A DNA stretch of 64,000 nucleotides, taken from contig WNNJ02003327.1 of NCBI GenBank assembly GCA_012934845.2, positions 1-64,000 of the forward strand, written 5' to 3'. The notes below the pieces were generated by a model, which was not told the origin of the DNA, made no database searches, and was given only the letters and a program-made list of their open reading frames with translations. Position numbers and translations under genes: made by a program. This DNA is from Pomphorhynchus laevis (lineage: Eukaryota; Acanthocephala; Palaeacanthocephala; Echinorhynchida; Pomphorhynchidae). Below, one piece after another: positions 24,600 through 37,700 of the stretch (position 1 is the first letter of the stretch; each line of letters opens with the position of its first letter).

Positions 24600-25100
24600 A
24601 TTAATTTTAATAAATAATTATTGGAGCTGGATTAAAAGATTTCCATTGATTTAGCTCCAATAATTATTTATCAATAATAGATCAGTAAAAACGATTTAAA
24701 ATTAATTTTAATATTATATTAATATTAATATAAAAATAGTATTAAATATTATGAATACTTAATATTATATTATTAAATATTATATTAATTTTAATTTATG
24801 AATAAATAATAGTTTATCAATTTTATCAATAAATTATTTAAATGTATAAAAATTAAATTGATTAAAAGGACAGCTTTTAGTTGTAAATAAAGCCTTTGTT
24901 ATTTATCATTGATTGTCTCAAAATCACAGTTAGATTCAGATTTACATAGTTGGTAATTAAATAGTTCAAATAGTTGATAATAATAGCCCAATTATAGCTG
25001 ACTCATTTTTATACTTTATTGGATATGAATTCGTTCATAACTGTTAAAAAAACTAAATTATATAAAGATATATCATATATGTTTCGATAACTATCAAGTT
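24600..25100 (+). mobile_element. second copy of the YIDD-element segment
   Basis: 24862-25020 repeats 23430-23560 almost base for base (ACAGCTTTTAGTTGTAAAT, GATAATAATAGCCCAATTAT) and continues into an eroded frame. 24600-24850 is AT-rich spacer with an imperfect inverted repeat (TTGGAGCT... / ...AGCTCCAA). Confidence 0.6.
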
Positions 25101-25209
25101 ATTTAATTTACAAATATATATATATAATTTATTGTTACATAATTTATAATTTTTATTTCGACATGTATAAGACATCAAATATAATGAAGTAATCAAAAAT
25201 CACAAATAC

Positions 25210-25703
25210 CTGAGTTCCAATTATCGAATAAAATTAACCACTTGGGTTCAACGTTAATACACTCTTGTAATGTAGCAATGCAGTTTTCTTCCTTACCCTC
25301 GGTTTGATTAATAGTTTGCAGCAAAATAAGTAAAAACTGAAGCAATGTATCACTTGTTAAGTTTGTTGATTTGTCATTTTGAGTATAGATTGTTTTCAGT
25401 AAATGAGGTATATGCAGTGCCTTCAAATTATGTAGTTGGACGATAATAGAAGCAACGTGCGATTTTACACAACTATGTAGTGTTTCAAGATCAGATATTT
25501 CTTCAATTATTTGACAAACACCCTTAAAATACGGTTTTATTAATTTTAAACTTAATAAAATATATCCCACCTGTTCACATTCATTTTTACTAAAAACGTT
25601 AGTCGAATAAAGTTCTTTGAATAGAGCAGAGGTCATTTTCTTATTGCTATCACCATACGGAAGACTTTGTTTGATTATTGAGTACACAAGATAAGATGAA
25701 TAG
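25210..25703 (-). CDS. eIF4G-like gene exon 10 (MA3 domain)
   Basis: The exon is 494 bp between TTTGGTTTAG| and AACTCAG|GTATTT. It encodes an all-helical stretch, LVYSIIKQSLPYG, TSALFKELYSTNVFSKNECE, GVCQIIEEISDL and LKALHIPHLL, with the pattern of the eIF4G MA3 (HEAT-2) repeat. It ends in phase 1, so at least one further exon is required downstream of 25210. That exon was not located. Confidence 0.8.
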
Positions 25704-28700
25704 CTAAACCAAATAACAATAAAATATTTAAAACATTTTAAGCAATTATATATTTTTTTATTTACAAAAACAATTATTCAAAAAACCTTTTTATGGCAAA
25801 GAGAAAAGTAAGTAAATGGTATAGTGAATACAAGATAAAAGTATATAGTATAGTGTATACAAGGTGCTTAGTGAATAAATGGTAAAAACATTACACCATG
25901 TGGAAATGAACTTTGATTCACGACTTTCAGTCACCATGTCACTTCTAGACCACCAATGAGTACCTGGCAACACTCATCAGTAGAATGAAGTACTCACTGG
26001 TCGTTTCGGTTGCCTGTGTGACATTGACAGCATAAATATAAGTTGACCAAAATGTATATTAACTTGTCGATAAGAGTCTTTGTTCCTCCCTCGTAATTCT
26101 CGCTCGTAAAGAATTCTTAAAGCGAGCAAACGATATGATATATCTTTAAATTAATTCAAGATATATCGTGGATATATAATCGCCTGTGGACTATATATAA
26201 AAAGCAAAATATAATATACCTATTATACTATAAGTATACTTATACTTATTATATTATATTAATAATACTTATTATTTTACTTATTATATTATAATATACT
26301 TGTAAGCAGAAAAATAAGCAGAAACCGAGTTATGGATTTGAATGCTGATGGACTGTGATGGTTTCCAATACCCAGTTATGTCCCATTCACCCGTTTATTC
26401 ATCAGTAACAACTATAATGTTGTATCGCTCTGCGATCCGGAGACAGGCTGCAATAATATTTCTATAATATACTGCCGAATCACTTTTGTGATTGACTGTG
26501 GACTTGAAGGTCGGCTTGTGATAATCATACTTGTGATGACCCTTCCTAAACTGTGGTAGAGGATACCAAAACTCTTAAAATAAAAACCCTACTATTAAAG
26601 CTAAATAAGCAGAAACCGGTGCAGATATGTGATTGTTGATGGACTGTGATGGTTTCCAATATCCAGTTATGTCCCATTCACACGTTTAGTTATTAGTAGC
26701 GACTATAACGCCATATCACTATGCGATCTAGCGGAAGGCTGAAATAATATTTCTGTAAAAAACTGCCGAATCCCTTTTGTGATCAACTGTGGACTTTAAG
26801 GTCGGCTTGTAATAAAAAAAGGATTTATTTTAACGTGGCAAATGCGTGCCAGCGCACGCTTACATGACCACAAAAAAACAAGACTGTGAATCAGGTGTCG
26901 AGAAGGTGTGAACGGATGAGGTGTTTGAATGTGATAAAGGAGGGGGCGCGGCGGACGTCGAGAGGGAGTTGATTCCAGGCGAGTGAGGCGGCGACGAGGA
27001 AGGATCGGAGACCGTAGTTGTTGGAGTAATTAGGAACGTGGAGTAAGAAGGTATGACAGGAACGAAGCGATAGCGAGGTGGGGTGAGTATCGTCTAAGAA
27101 AGGAAGGTTGATGAACGATGGGGAGCCGACAGTGATGAGACGAAAGGTAACGAGAAGAAGGCGGAGTTTGATGCGGATGTGGATGGTGGGCCAGGAGAGT
27201 TGGGCAAAATATGTGGATGTGTGGTCGAAGCAACGGAGACGAAAGAGCACTCGAACAGCGGTGTTGATTATTCGTTGTAGGGGTAGGATGATGGATTTTG
27301 GAGAATTGGCGAAAAGGCAAAGGCAGTAATCGATTTTAGGGAAAAGAAGCGATGAAAGAAGAGACGTACAAGAACGGAAGTCGATAAGGGGGCGGATACG
27401 GCGGATATCACGGAGAATTAAGTTAGATGAGCGGACCTTGTCACGGATGAAGGGTTTAAGGGAAATGTGATCGTCGAAATGGAAGCCTAAGAAAGTGAGA
27501 TTATGGACTATGGGGATGATTGATGAGGCAAAATATACAGTGGGAGGAGATATGTTTGGTTTACGGGGGAGGATCCACATTATTTTGGACTTTTCGGGGT
27601 TTAGAACGAGATAGAGATTGGAGAGACGTTTGTAGATAGAAGAAAGACAGTTGGAGGCAGAAATGCCGATATCGTGTATGCGATGTGCGGGTGCATGAGC
27701 ATAGATTAGAATGTCATCGGAATATTGCATGACCTTAAAGGAGTAAGGTTTGATAAACGGAGATATATCGCCAAGCAGAAGAGAGAAAAGCAGGGGACCT
27801 AGGACTGAACCTTGTGGGACCCCGCAAAAAATAGGGATGGGAGGGGATGATGATGAATTAGAATAGACGCGAAAGGAACGGTCGGATAGATATGAGGCGA
27901 ACCATGCTACGGAGGAGGAAAAAAAGCCGTAATCATAACGAAGGCGAGAAAGGAGGACGGAGTGGTCGACAATGTCGAATGCTGAGGAGATGTCGAGGGA
28001 GACGAGAACACTATATAGAGCCTTGTCTCGAGAAATGAGTAAGTCGTTGTACACTTTTATGCATGCGATTTCTGTCGAGTGATTAGAGCGGAAAGCGGAT
28101 TGGAAAGGAGGGTATAGATTGGATGAGGAGAGATAAGCGTTGATTTGTATTAAGATGAGGCGTTCTAAGAGCTTAGAAAGAGTAGGGAGTAGTGAAATAG
28201 GGCGATAGCTAGAAGGAAGGGAGGGGTCGAGCGATTGTTTCTTAAGGAGGGACGAACGATTGCGGATTTCCAGTGTGAAGGGAATATACGACTGCGGATG
28301 GACGAGTTAAACAAGGTTGTGAGAAATGGGGATATAGATGAGCATATAGATTTTAATATGTGAGTAGGCAAGGGATCGGCAGGTGAGGTTTTGTCGGGCA
28401 AGGAAATGAGGACAGATGATACTTCTGTAGGTGAGACTGGGAGAAGATGAAAGAGTTCCGGGAGGATGAGATTAGACTGGGCAGAGTGGGATAGGATGGA
28501 GACCGGGGTGTGAGAGAGCAACGTGGATACTTTAGTCTGGAGAAATGACGAATAATCATTGGCATTGATGTTGCACGACGAAGAGGAGCGAGCAAGGATT
28601 GAGTTAAAAGTATGCCAGAGAGTCTTAGAGTTGAATGAAGTGATGATTTTATGCTGCCAGAAGGAGTTGCATCTGGTACGTAGTAGGTTGAGATGAAACC

Positions 28701-31700
28701 GGCGAAGAGCAAGATAGGAATCACGGAAAGACGGAGTGATCGAGCGGAAATCACGTCTGAGAGAGCGGTGATAGACTCGAAAAGCATGGCGGAGTCGACG
28801 CTTTGATAGTAGGCATTGGATGTCAAACCATGGGGCACGGTGCAAGCGACGGTGTGGGTGAGACTTGAAGGGCAAGAGAATATCGAGAGTGGATGTGAGT
28901 TCAGAGTCGAAAAGAAAGGCGAGATCGTGAGGAGATGATTTTGTTATTGTGGGTAATGATAGAGATGATTTGAGTAAGGCAGAGCGGAGAAGGGAGAGGT
29001 CAAGATAATAATCATCATTGTGATGAACTTTTCTAATTTGTGGTTGAGGATACCTAAACACTCTTAATATATGGACTCTACTCTCCGGTTATGTCTGTTT
29101 CACCCGTTTACTTATTAATATTGACTACAAGCTGTATGTTCTGCGATCATAGAAGAGGCTGCAATAATATTTCTATACTATACTATTATGCTTATCGCTC
29201 TGCGATCCGACAGTAATTTTTTGATTATATTTAAAAAATTATATGTAGCATTGTAAGTTATCATAAATTTCTGATAGTTAACATAATTTTAAAGTTAACA
29301 ACTTTAAAATTATTTCAATTTGTAGAAATAATATTGTTAATTATTAATTTAATAACGAAGTTTATAATTAATAGTTTAATTTTAGTTGTTTAATTATTAA
29401 TTTATAGTAACTCAAAACATTTCAACTTAGGTTGTCTATCGTTTTATTTATTTTTTAAATTTAGTCGTACAAAAAATCATATTATTTTATTATTCGGAAA
29501 ATATTTCGATTAATAATGTTTAAAGATAATACCTTTAAAAAATTATATTAAATGATAAATATTAAACAATTATAAAGCAATTGTAACAATTATTTAAAAA
29601 CTTATATAACACTTATTTATTATTTATAATTATTTATTATTTATTATCTAATTATTTAAATTTTTAGCATTATTTTTAATTTATAAATAATATAAAATAC
29701 GTAGACTCAGTTAGATGATCTGATTGTCAAATAGAATAATCTAATTGCATACGATTTATTTATTATTTAAATTTTATTTAGCATTATTTTTAATTTATAA
29801 ATAATATAAAATACGGATCTGATTGTCAAATAGAATAATCTAATCGCATAGATTAGATTATTAATATTATTAATATTATTATTAGATTATTAACGCTCCA
29901 CTACTATTAACTTTATAATTTCCTAGTTATATCACGATAGCTTTGTTGAAAGACGTAGGGGTGCCCAACGATTAATCGGGTTCACTCTTCATCAATATTT
30001 CTATAAATGTACACAAACGAATAAAGTGTGTAAAATGGTTTTATTCTAAAATGGTCACAATAGTTCGATATTTCCTGCTATAATTTTCAGACAAAATAGC
30101 ACCAAATTTATATTAATAGCAAACGTTTTGCTATTTTGTTTGAATTACCTTTAATTTTCCGAATAGCATGAGTTATCGAAATATTGTGATTGTTTTAGAA
30201 TAAAATCTATTACTCGCTTTTTTGTTTTAGTAAATTTATAAAAAATAAAAAGGAAATAATTCAAAAAATTTCGGCTTATGAAAATAATTCGAAAAATTGA
30301 AAGTAAATTTAAAATTGGTAATTAAAATTTGAATTATAATTTAAGCGCGTATAGATTTTTAAGGATAAAAAAATAAATAAGAAATAAATTTAAATTTTTA
30401 ATAAGCCGAATAATTGAAGGTATAATTGGCAGCAAAGTTATTGTTTTATAATTAAAATTTGAATTATAATTTAAGCGAGTATAGGTTTTGCTAAAACTCT
30501 ATATTAAGTTATGAGGAAAAACATCATGTGTTTATTGAATTTGCTTAATTTCTATTAAAAAATAAGGAATACCCATTTGCAAAAACAATTCGTTTTATAT
30601 TGTTAACAGTGCTAGTAAACTTTTTGCTTGCATTTGTCATGAACGCTTCCATCTCATTATCCTAAAAACACCATGCAATTAATAAACTATTAATTAATGA
30701 ACTATTACTATTATTGAATAGATGTTTGATTTACTATTCGAAGGTAACCTTGCTGCATCTGATAAACACACAACTCAAATGGTCAAATTCAAAAGCATAC
30801 CTTTTTTGTAAGCCTGACTATGTTGAGCGATTGTATTAAAAATTTCGTGTTCATGCATGCCTCTTCTTAATATTGTTGGTGTAAATGCCTTTTCTGTTTT
30901 TGGAGGATCAGTTAAACTAATACTGCTGTTGCGTGATTGTTTCCATTGGTCGCGATTTTCAATATTTTCAAATGCTGTAAAAATAAATACGATTAAAATA
31001 ATATATGACATAATATAAAATAAACATTGAATATTATGAACTGCGTTAGTATTGACACCATACAGATGTCGATTATGCAGCGAACTCTGATTAGCGACAA
31101 CCTGTCCAATTGAAATGTGGGTTTAATAAATCACAAGAAAAATCGTAAACCTCATGCTGATCGATTCGATGTTTTGGCTTTCTATTCACCCACTAAATAG
31201 AATGCTTGCAATTCACTAAATATATATAATTATTAACATACTCCATTTGCACGGCGTTCCTCGAGATTTTGGAACATAAATCGAATTCGGGGCTGAATTT
31301 TGTATTTCGAAAAAATCGATTTAACTCTCAACATATACTGGTTTATCAACTTCTAAAATGCTTTGATTTAAGATAAAGATAATCAAATAAATATAAAAAT
31401 AATAAAATATTTTTCAATAAATATAAAAACAAATTTATGAAAAGTCACAGTTAAAAATCCATTAGTCGAGTATTTAACCTTCAGTGACTGTTCACCAATT
31501 ACTGTTCATCAATCAATCAATCTTTAATGTATTGATATATGATATTCAATATATAACAGAATATTACATTTATTAAATATAAATATTACAGAATATTACA
31601 TTTATTAGTAGTAATATAATATTATGATGATATCATAATGAAAAAGTTAACTTTTGCATTTATTAAATACAATCTGAAAATGGAAAACCATATTAGTTAA

Positions 31701-34700
31701 CTGCGTCTACAATGGCAGAAGGATCATAAAGGTGGCACTCCTAGATTAAATAGAAAACTGATGCCAAATTTAACGAAGTGTTTTAAAAAATTAATAAATA
31801 GTTCAAATTGTATAGCCGAAATGCAACTTGCAGAGTTATGAATGCATTGTAGAAGTCGGAGTTCACTGGATGATTAGTAATTATATATGATAGTAAAGTA
31901 CGAGTGAGATGAACATAATCAGTTCGGCGATAAGATAATATCCAAGTGATTTAAGTTTAATACAGTCGTGAAATACATTTTCTATAAACTGCAACAAAGA
32001 GCGTCAGGACAAATTAGCAGTAAATAATACATCAAGAATTCCCTTCTGTTCGATACCAAATAGTCCAAAGTTCTGAAGGTCTTCATTTTTAAGATACAAA
32101 TGAATGATTTTTGATTTATCAATGTTCATACTTAAATTATTTAACGAAATCAAGCTTGTAACGTTACGAATTTAGCGATATACATAATTGTTTAAAACTG
32201 ACTCATTGTTCTCGAATAATCAAATTATCATGTAGTCAGCATACTTAATGCAACACCAATTGGCACAACAAATCGTAAAATCGTTGACGAACAATATAAA
32301 GAGAAGCGGAGAGATCATACTTACTTAAGGTACATCAACTCTCGATAAGAGAAAGTATCTAAATAAAAGATATCTTGTATCTATCTTTCAAATTAGATTT
32401 TAATACATTTTATATATTTACACATTAATATATATAAATATTAAATGAAATAGAGTATATATTATTTTAATATTATTAAATTTTTATAATATATATTAGA
32501 TTATAATATTATATTATTATAATATTATTATAATATTATTATATTATTTTTTTATTATTATAATATTTATCATATTTACATGCTTTCATATTGAATAAAA
32601 ACAAAAAAAAATTGAAAATATAGAAATTAAAAATAAATTAATTTAGTTTGTTATATAAAGTAAAAAAAAGGTTTTTATAAAAAAACTAAAAATTTAGTTT
32701 AATATACATTTATATTATTTGTGTATTACTTATTACCATTTGTTACTTATTTGTTATTATTAAAAATAATAACAAATATTTTAATCTTAAGATTTTCTAT
32801 AATTTAGATTTATATAAAGAAAGATTTTTTAAAATTCAATTTTATGACAATTAAGATATTAAAGGGGTTTACAAAAATGTGTTCATATGTGCTCACATGA
32901 TGTGTTTACAGTGTGTCTAAATTGCGTGTTTAAGATGGGTGGTTGCATTGTTTCAAAAATTAAGGAGGAACTAATATTGGTCTAATCAATTAATTAAAAG
33001 TTAATTAACAGCTAAATGAGCATGTGCATTTGTTATTAAAAAATATCTTAATTTTGTGATTTTTTAAAGTTTATCTAAAGTTTAAAATTTTTAAAATTTA
33101 AATTTTTAAATTTTTAATTTTAAAATTTTTTAAATTTAGTAAGATTTAAAAAATTAATTTTTATGAATTCATCAGAATTAAAGTCATCAGAGAAATTAAA
33201 TATAGGTAAGATTAGCATAACCAATTAGAATAGATTAAGGCCTATTAGAATAGGTTATGTCATCAAAATGTAATAATAGAATTTAATAGAATATGGCCTA
33301 TACATTATCTATTTTTATAGGATATTAATAGAATATGCTGTATTGATGAACTAATAGTTAGTTCATCGAAATATTTGTTTAAAGCAAATTGATTAATAAA
33401 ATCTATCTGTCTTTTAAACACATAAAGTGTGAGCAGACTTTTGACTATTAAGCTTTCATGTAGAAAACAACTTACCTGACCAGTATTCGGTTGATCCAAT
33501 CGTTCCCCTATTAATTCCATTATTTTACAGAAATAAGTAAGATCCGCTTCAATAAATTCAAGCTTCTTTTCTAGAGGATACTGTTGGCATTCTTTAGTTC
33601 GAAGCAAACTTTTTAAGCACATGTGAGCCACAGTTTCATTCAGTACGTATACATGAAATAATTTTGCTGCTTGGAAAGAAATAAAGTAAGAAGACTTCAA
33701 CATTCATAGTATATGGAAACCTAAAAACAAGATAGCGGTCAAAGTCTTTTGCTTATTTTCTTTATATGCGCGATGTTCAAATTCAGTCTGGAATCGACGG
33801 ACAACACGATACAGAAAATTGTTCACCGAGACAGGAGATGTGCGTACAACTTTACTGATATGAGAGCAGAAAAGAGCATAAATATTGGCGAATTCACTGT
33901 CGCAACAAGTCTTCTCGAAGAGCTAGGAAACAAAATTTTAAATTCAAACATTAATTTTTTTATTAAAAACTGTAAGGGACGATTTACAAAAACATGTTAT
34001 CTTTAGGAACAGAATCAAATAGAAAAAACGTTCTTCAAAGTATAGATTAACATTACAAGTATAAAGATAAAGATATTATCAACATTAGAGATGATATTCA
34101 CTGGCACTTCAATTATAATTACACAATATATGATTGAATCAATCAATTACAACATCAAATCATAATCAATCACAGCAAAGGAAAATTGATTCTAGTTTTA
34201 AAGGCATGTGATTCATAAATTATTTTCTGTTTGCAGCACAGAAAAAGTTTATGCAAAACATTTAAAAATTAAATGATAATAGAGAAACTTTAAAATTAAA
34301 TAAAATAATAATATTGCTATCTAATATATTATTCTAAATTAATATAAGTTTACTTATATTTTAATATTTTATATATTGTATAAAATATTATATAATTATT
34401 TATTATTTATCTTTACATTTGATTTATATATCGTATAAAATGCGTAGATAATTATATGATTTGATTTAATTAGATTGAATAATATAGCTGTTATCTGAAA
34501 TATTATTCTAAATTACTACAAGTTTACTTCATAATCAACCTAATTTATTGCTATTATTGAATAAATCTTAAATAATTAGCTATTATTCATTATCTATCTT
34601 TATCTTTATTTATATATAGGATACGTAAACTCAGTTATCTGACGAGATTAATCAATATCGTGTATTAGACGTAATTTATTTATGGATTTTAATTTATATA

Positions 34701-37700
34701 ATACATTAAATAATGAAATTTAAACACAATAATATTAAAAATAAATTTAAAATCATCAGCGGAAAATTTTTATGGATGGATAATAAATAATATACTTAGT
34801 ATTAGAATAAGATACTATATAATCAAATTTAATCAGAGGAAATACGTACTTGGCACGTATTTGGCCCCGCTGCTATTTTGGGTCGAGGAATTAAAGGCCG
34901 AAGTCTGATAGCATAGCAGTTTATCCTGATGAGTTCTAATCCTTATTTTGATACAACGTCTGTTATTTATTAGTCAATTCATAAAAATGACGTTTATTTT
35001 GAATTTCAATTTTTTATTTTAACTCGATTTAAATAATAAAAATTCTTATAACAATTATTTATTTTATTATTTAATTATTAAATTTTGATTTAGCTTTATT
35101 ATGTTTTGTTTATTTTATAATTATATTAAATACATAGTCTCAAACAATTATTACAAGTCACTGTTCTATAATAGATAAAAAGGGTATAAAGGCTGAATTA
35201 GATAATAAAACTACACCTATATTATATTGGAATCCAAAATTACATAAAAATCCAATAAAACCTAGGTTCATATGTAGTGCGTTGAAATGTACATTAAAAC
35301 CACTTTCTGTGGTTTTAATGGACACTGATGCTCGCCAATGATGTCACCATATCCAGTACCACTAGGTATGAAGTACAGCGACAGACTCAAAAATAGTAGG
35401 CTCGTATTGACATCCACGGACTGCGGCTATACGTCAAAAAGTATATATAGAAGAAAAGAGCGGACCTCAAACTGATGGCATGATCAACATCGACGGCAAA
35501 AACCCTGAAGAGGGTTGATGATATTCAGTATCTAGGCTCTGTCATCCAAAGCTAAGGTAGCACTAGTGCTTCCATAATAAAGGTTGCACCAATTACCGAT
35601 AAGATGCGACAGGTCAGGCTACGTTGTTATTGGCATATTGCGTAGTAGCAAAAAATCCCTGGTATGGATTGCGATGAAGTTGGACCAGAGAAGCGCCGGC
35701 CACGAGGCCGTCCAAGTATGTGCTGGCTCGACAAGGTAAATGCAGATATGAATGTCGTCAACGTGAACCCAGACGATGCTCTAAATTGGATCAAATAGAG
35801 GGGACTGAGAAGAATCATCGGACCCTGCAATTGATAGGAAAAAGTGAGGAAAAATAAGTTGCAATATTACGAAATAGTCTTATGACTATTTAGTTCCTAC
35901 GTTTTGTAAATTTTCGAAAGTAAAACTTATTGTCCTAATTTACAGGTATTTTGTGTAATACAAAAGCAGACAAGTTGAATCCAGGTCAACAGGATTGTGT
36001 AAGGCATTAGAATACATAATTATTCTTGATGTTATAATTTTAAAAGTGACTCACCTCACATGCCAAAAGTAGCTCACATTTAAAGATGGGAAGTCTATAA
36101 TTAAGTCTATAAGTAAAACGTGCTTAATAAGCTTATTAAATACTTCTTATACAAACGATCTAGAATTCAAATAGTTTAATTTTCTTTAATTTAATCTTTA
36201 ATTTTCTAGATGTCAAATATAGCCCCTTACAAAAAGTAATATCAAATTTAGTTTACATTTAAATATGAAAAATAAATGGACTAGAATGTGTGTTTTAAGT
36301 AAAGTATAATATTATTCTAAAATGTACATATATAACTAACAAAATTTACTATTCAATCGTACCTCATCAACAAATCGGGCAGTGCAGTCTGGATTTGCTT
36401 GAATTAATTCAATTAGGTCGGTAAACAGTTTGTCTGCATTGTCATACGTTAACTTATTGAGAATCCTAATTTATTGAAAAAAACATACAGAGATTTCCTA
36501 AATAAATATTATTAGATTATATATATTATATTAGATCATATATATCGTAATAACATAAATTATATAGATATAAATTATAATAAATAAATTACAAAGATAG
36601 TTGCGTGCAAGTCTTTGATTAGATTGTTGTATTCATCACTCATTATAGACTTGCGAAATACAGTTTGAATCGTTTTTATTGGAGCTTTCGACCAAACGGT
36701 CTTGTCAACAGATAAAAAAATTCTGTTTGATTTTTTTATCTGTTGACAAGGACCGTTTGGTCGAAAGCTCCAATAAAAACGATTCAAACTGTATTTCGCA
36801 AGTCTATAATGAGTGATCGATACAACAATTACATAGATACTAATTTAATATTATAAAAATAACATATGGGCAATCGCCGGCCTGGTCGGATCCTGCTCGC
36901 CGCTAGAAGAATAGTTATGATATTCGTACAATAATTACTTCAAATTATTACATTTTATCAATTTAACAGGTACTTCAGGTCAGAACAAGATGAAAATATA
37001 GACACCAAAATGCTCAATCTTGCCTATACCTGATAAAGAGTATTAATCGTTTCGTAATAATCGCTTGTCAGTTCCTACAATCTATCAGCATAAATGAATC
37101 AAAAGAGTGTCTTGAATCAGAATAAATCTACAGAACTAAATTGCAAGTATGAATGCTTTTCTCTCTTTATCTTCTTTGTAATTTATAAATTTGCATGAAC
37201 GAAGAAATTAGTTTTATTCCAAAAATTCACATAATATTTCCATCGGCCCTGCTATCATCTTCACGAAAATTACAAACAGTTTATTAGAACTGGATAAACT
37301 ATTTGTAATTTTTCAGATGATGGCAGGAGCTATCGAAATATTTCGTGAATTTCTTCGTTCATATAAATTAGTAAAATTTATATATTTACAGTTTAATCTC
37401 AACAGCTGAAACGCATTGTTGATGTTAATGGTGGTGGTGTTTGCTGGTGATAATGGTGTTGGTTAGTGTTGGTTTGTTGTGATTTTGTCTCGAGAATGAC
37501 GCATGGTATGGTTCTGAGTGGTTTGTTGCTTTTGAGTCGCAACTCTTTGGTTGAATAATGGTGTCGGTGCAGATGGTGTTATGATGAATAGTGTCGGTCG
37601 AATGTATCGATGGAAAGGTGTCAATGCGATTGGTTTCATTGAGAATTGTGCCAATCAGAATAATGATTTTTTAGGTTGTGTTAGTTTGATCGCCGTTTTT

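Noticed and set aside
25791-25973. 60-aa - strand frame with a hydrophobic end
   Set aside because: It lies in the intron before exon 10 and has no splice support; probably chance.
33749-34006. 85-codon + strand frame in the eIF4G-like region
   Set aside because: It is the antisense shadow of exon 3 (33922-33721, - strand), which gives a clear MIF4G match with good splice sites.
35627-35830. 67-aa - strand frame
   Set aside because: Shadow of the + strand LINE C-terminal block (GRPSMCWLD).
36030-36085. possible small exon on the - strand (ACTTCCCATC...GTGAGT) in eIF4G-like intron 2
   Set aside because: It has good-looking splice sites but the wrong phase, giving a stop after FVDE. Exon 3 at 33922 joins directly in phase and matches MIF4G.
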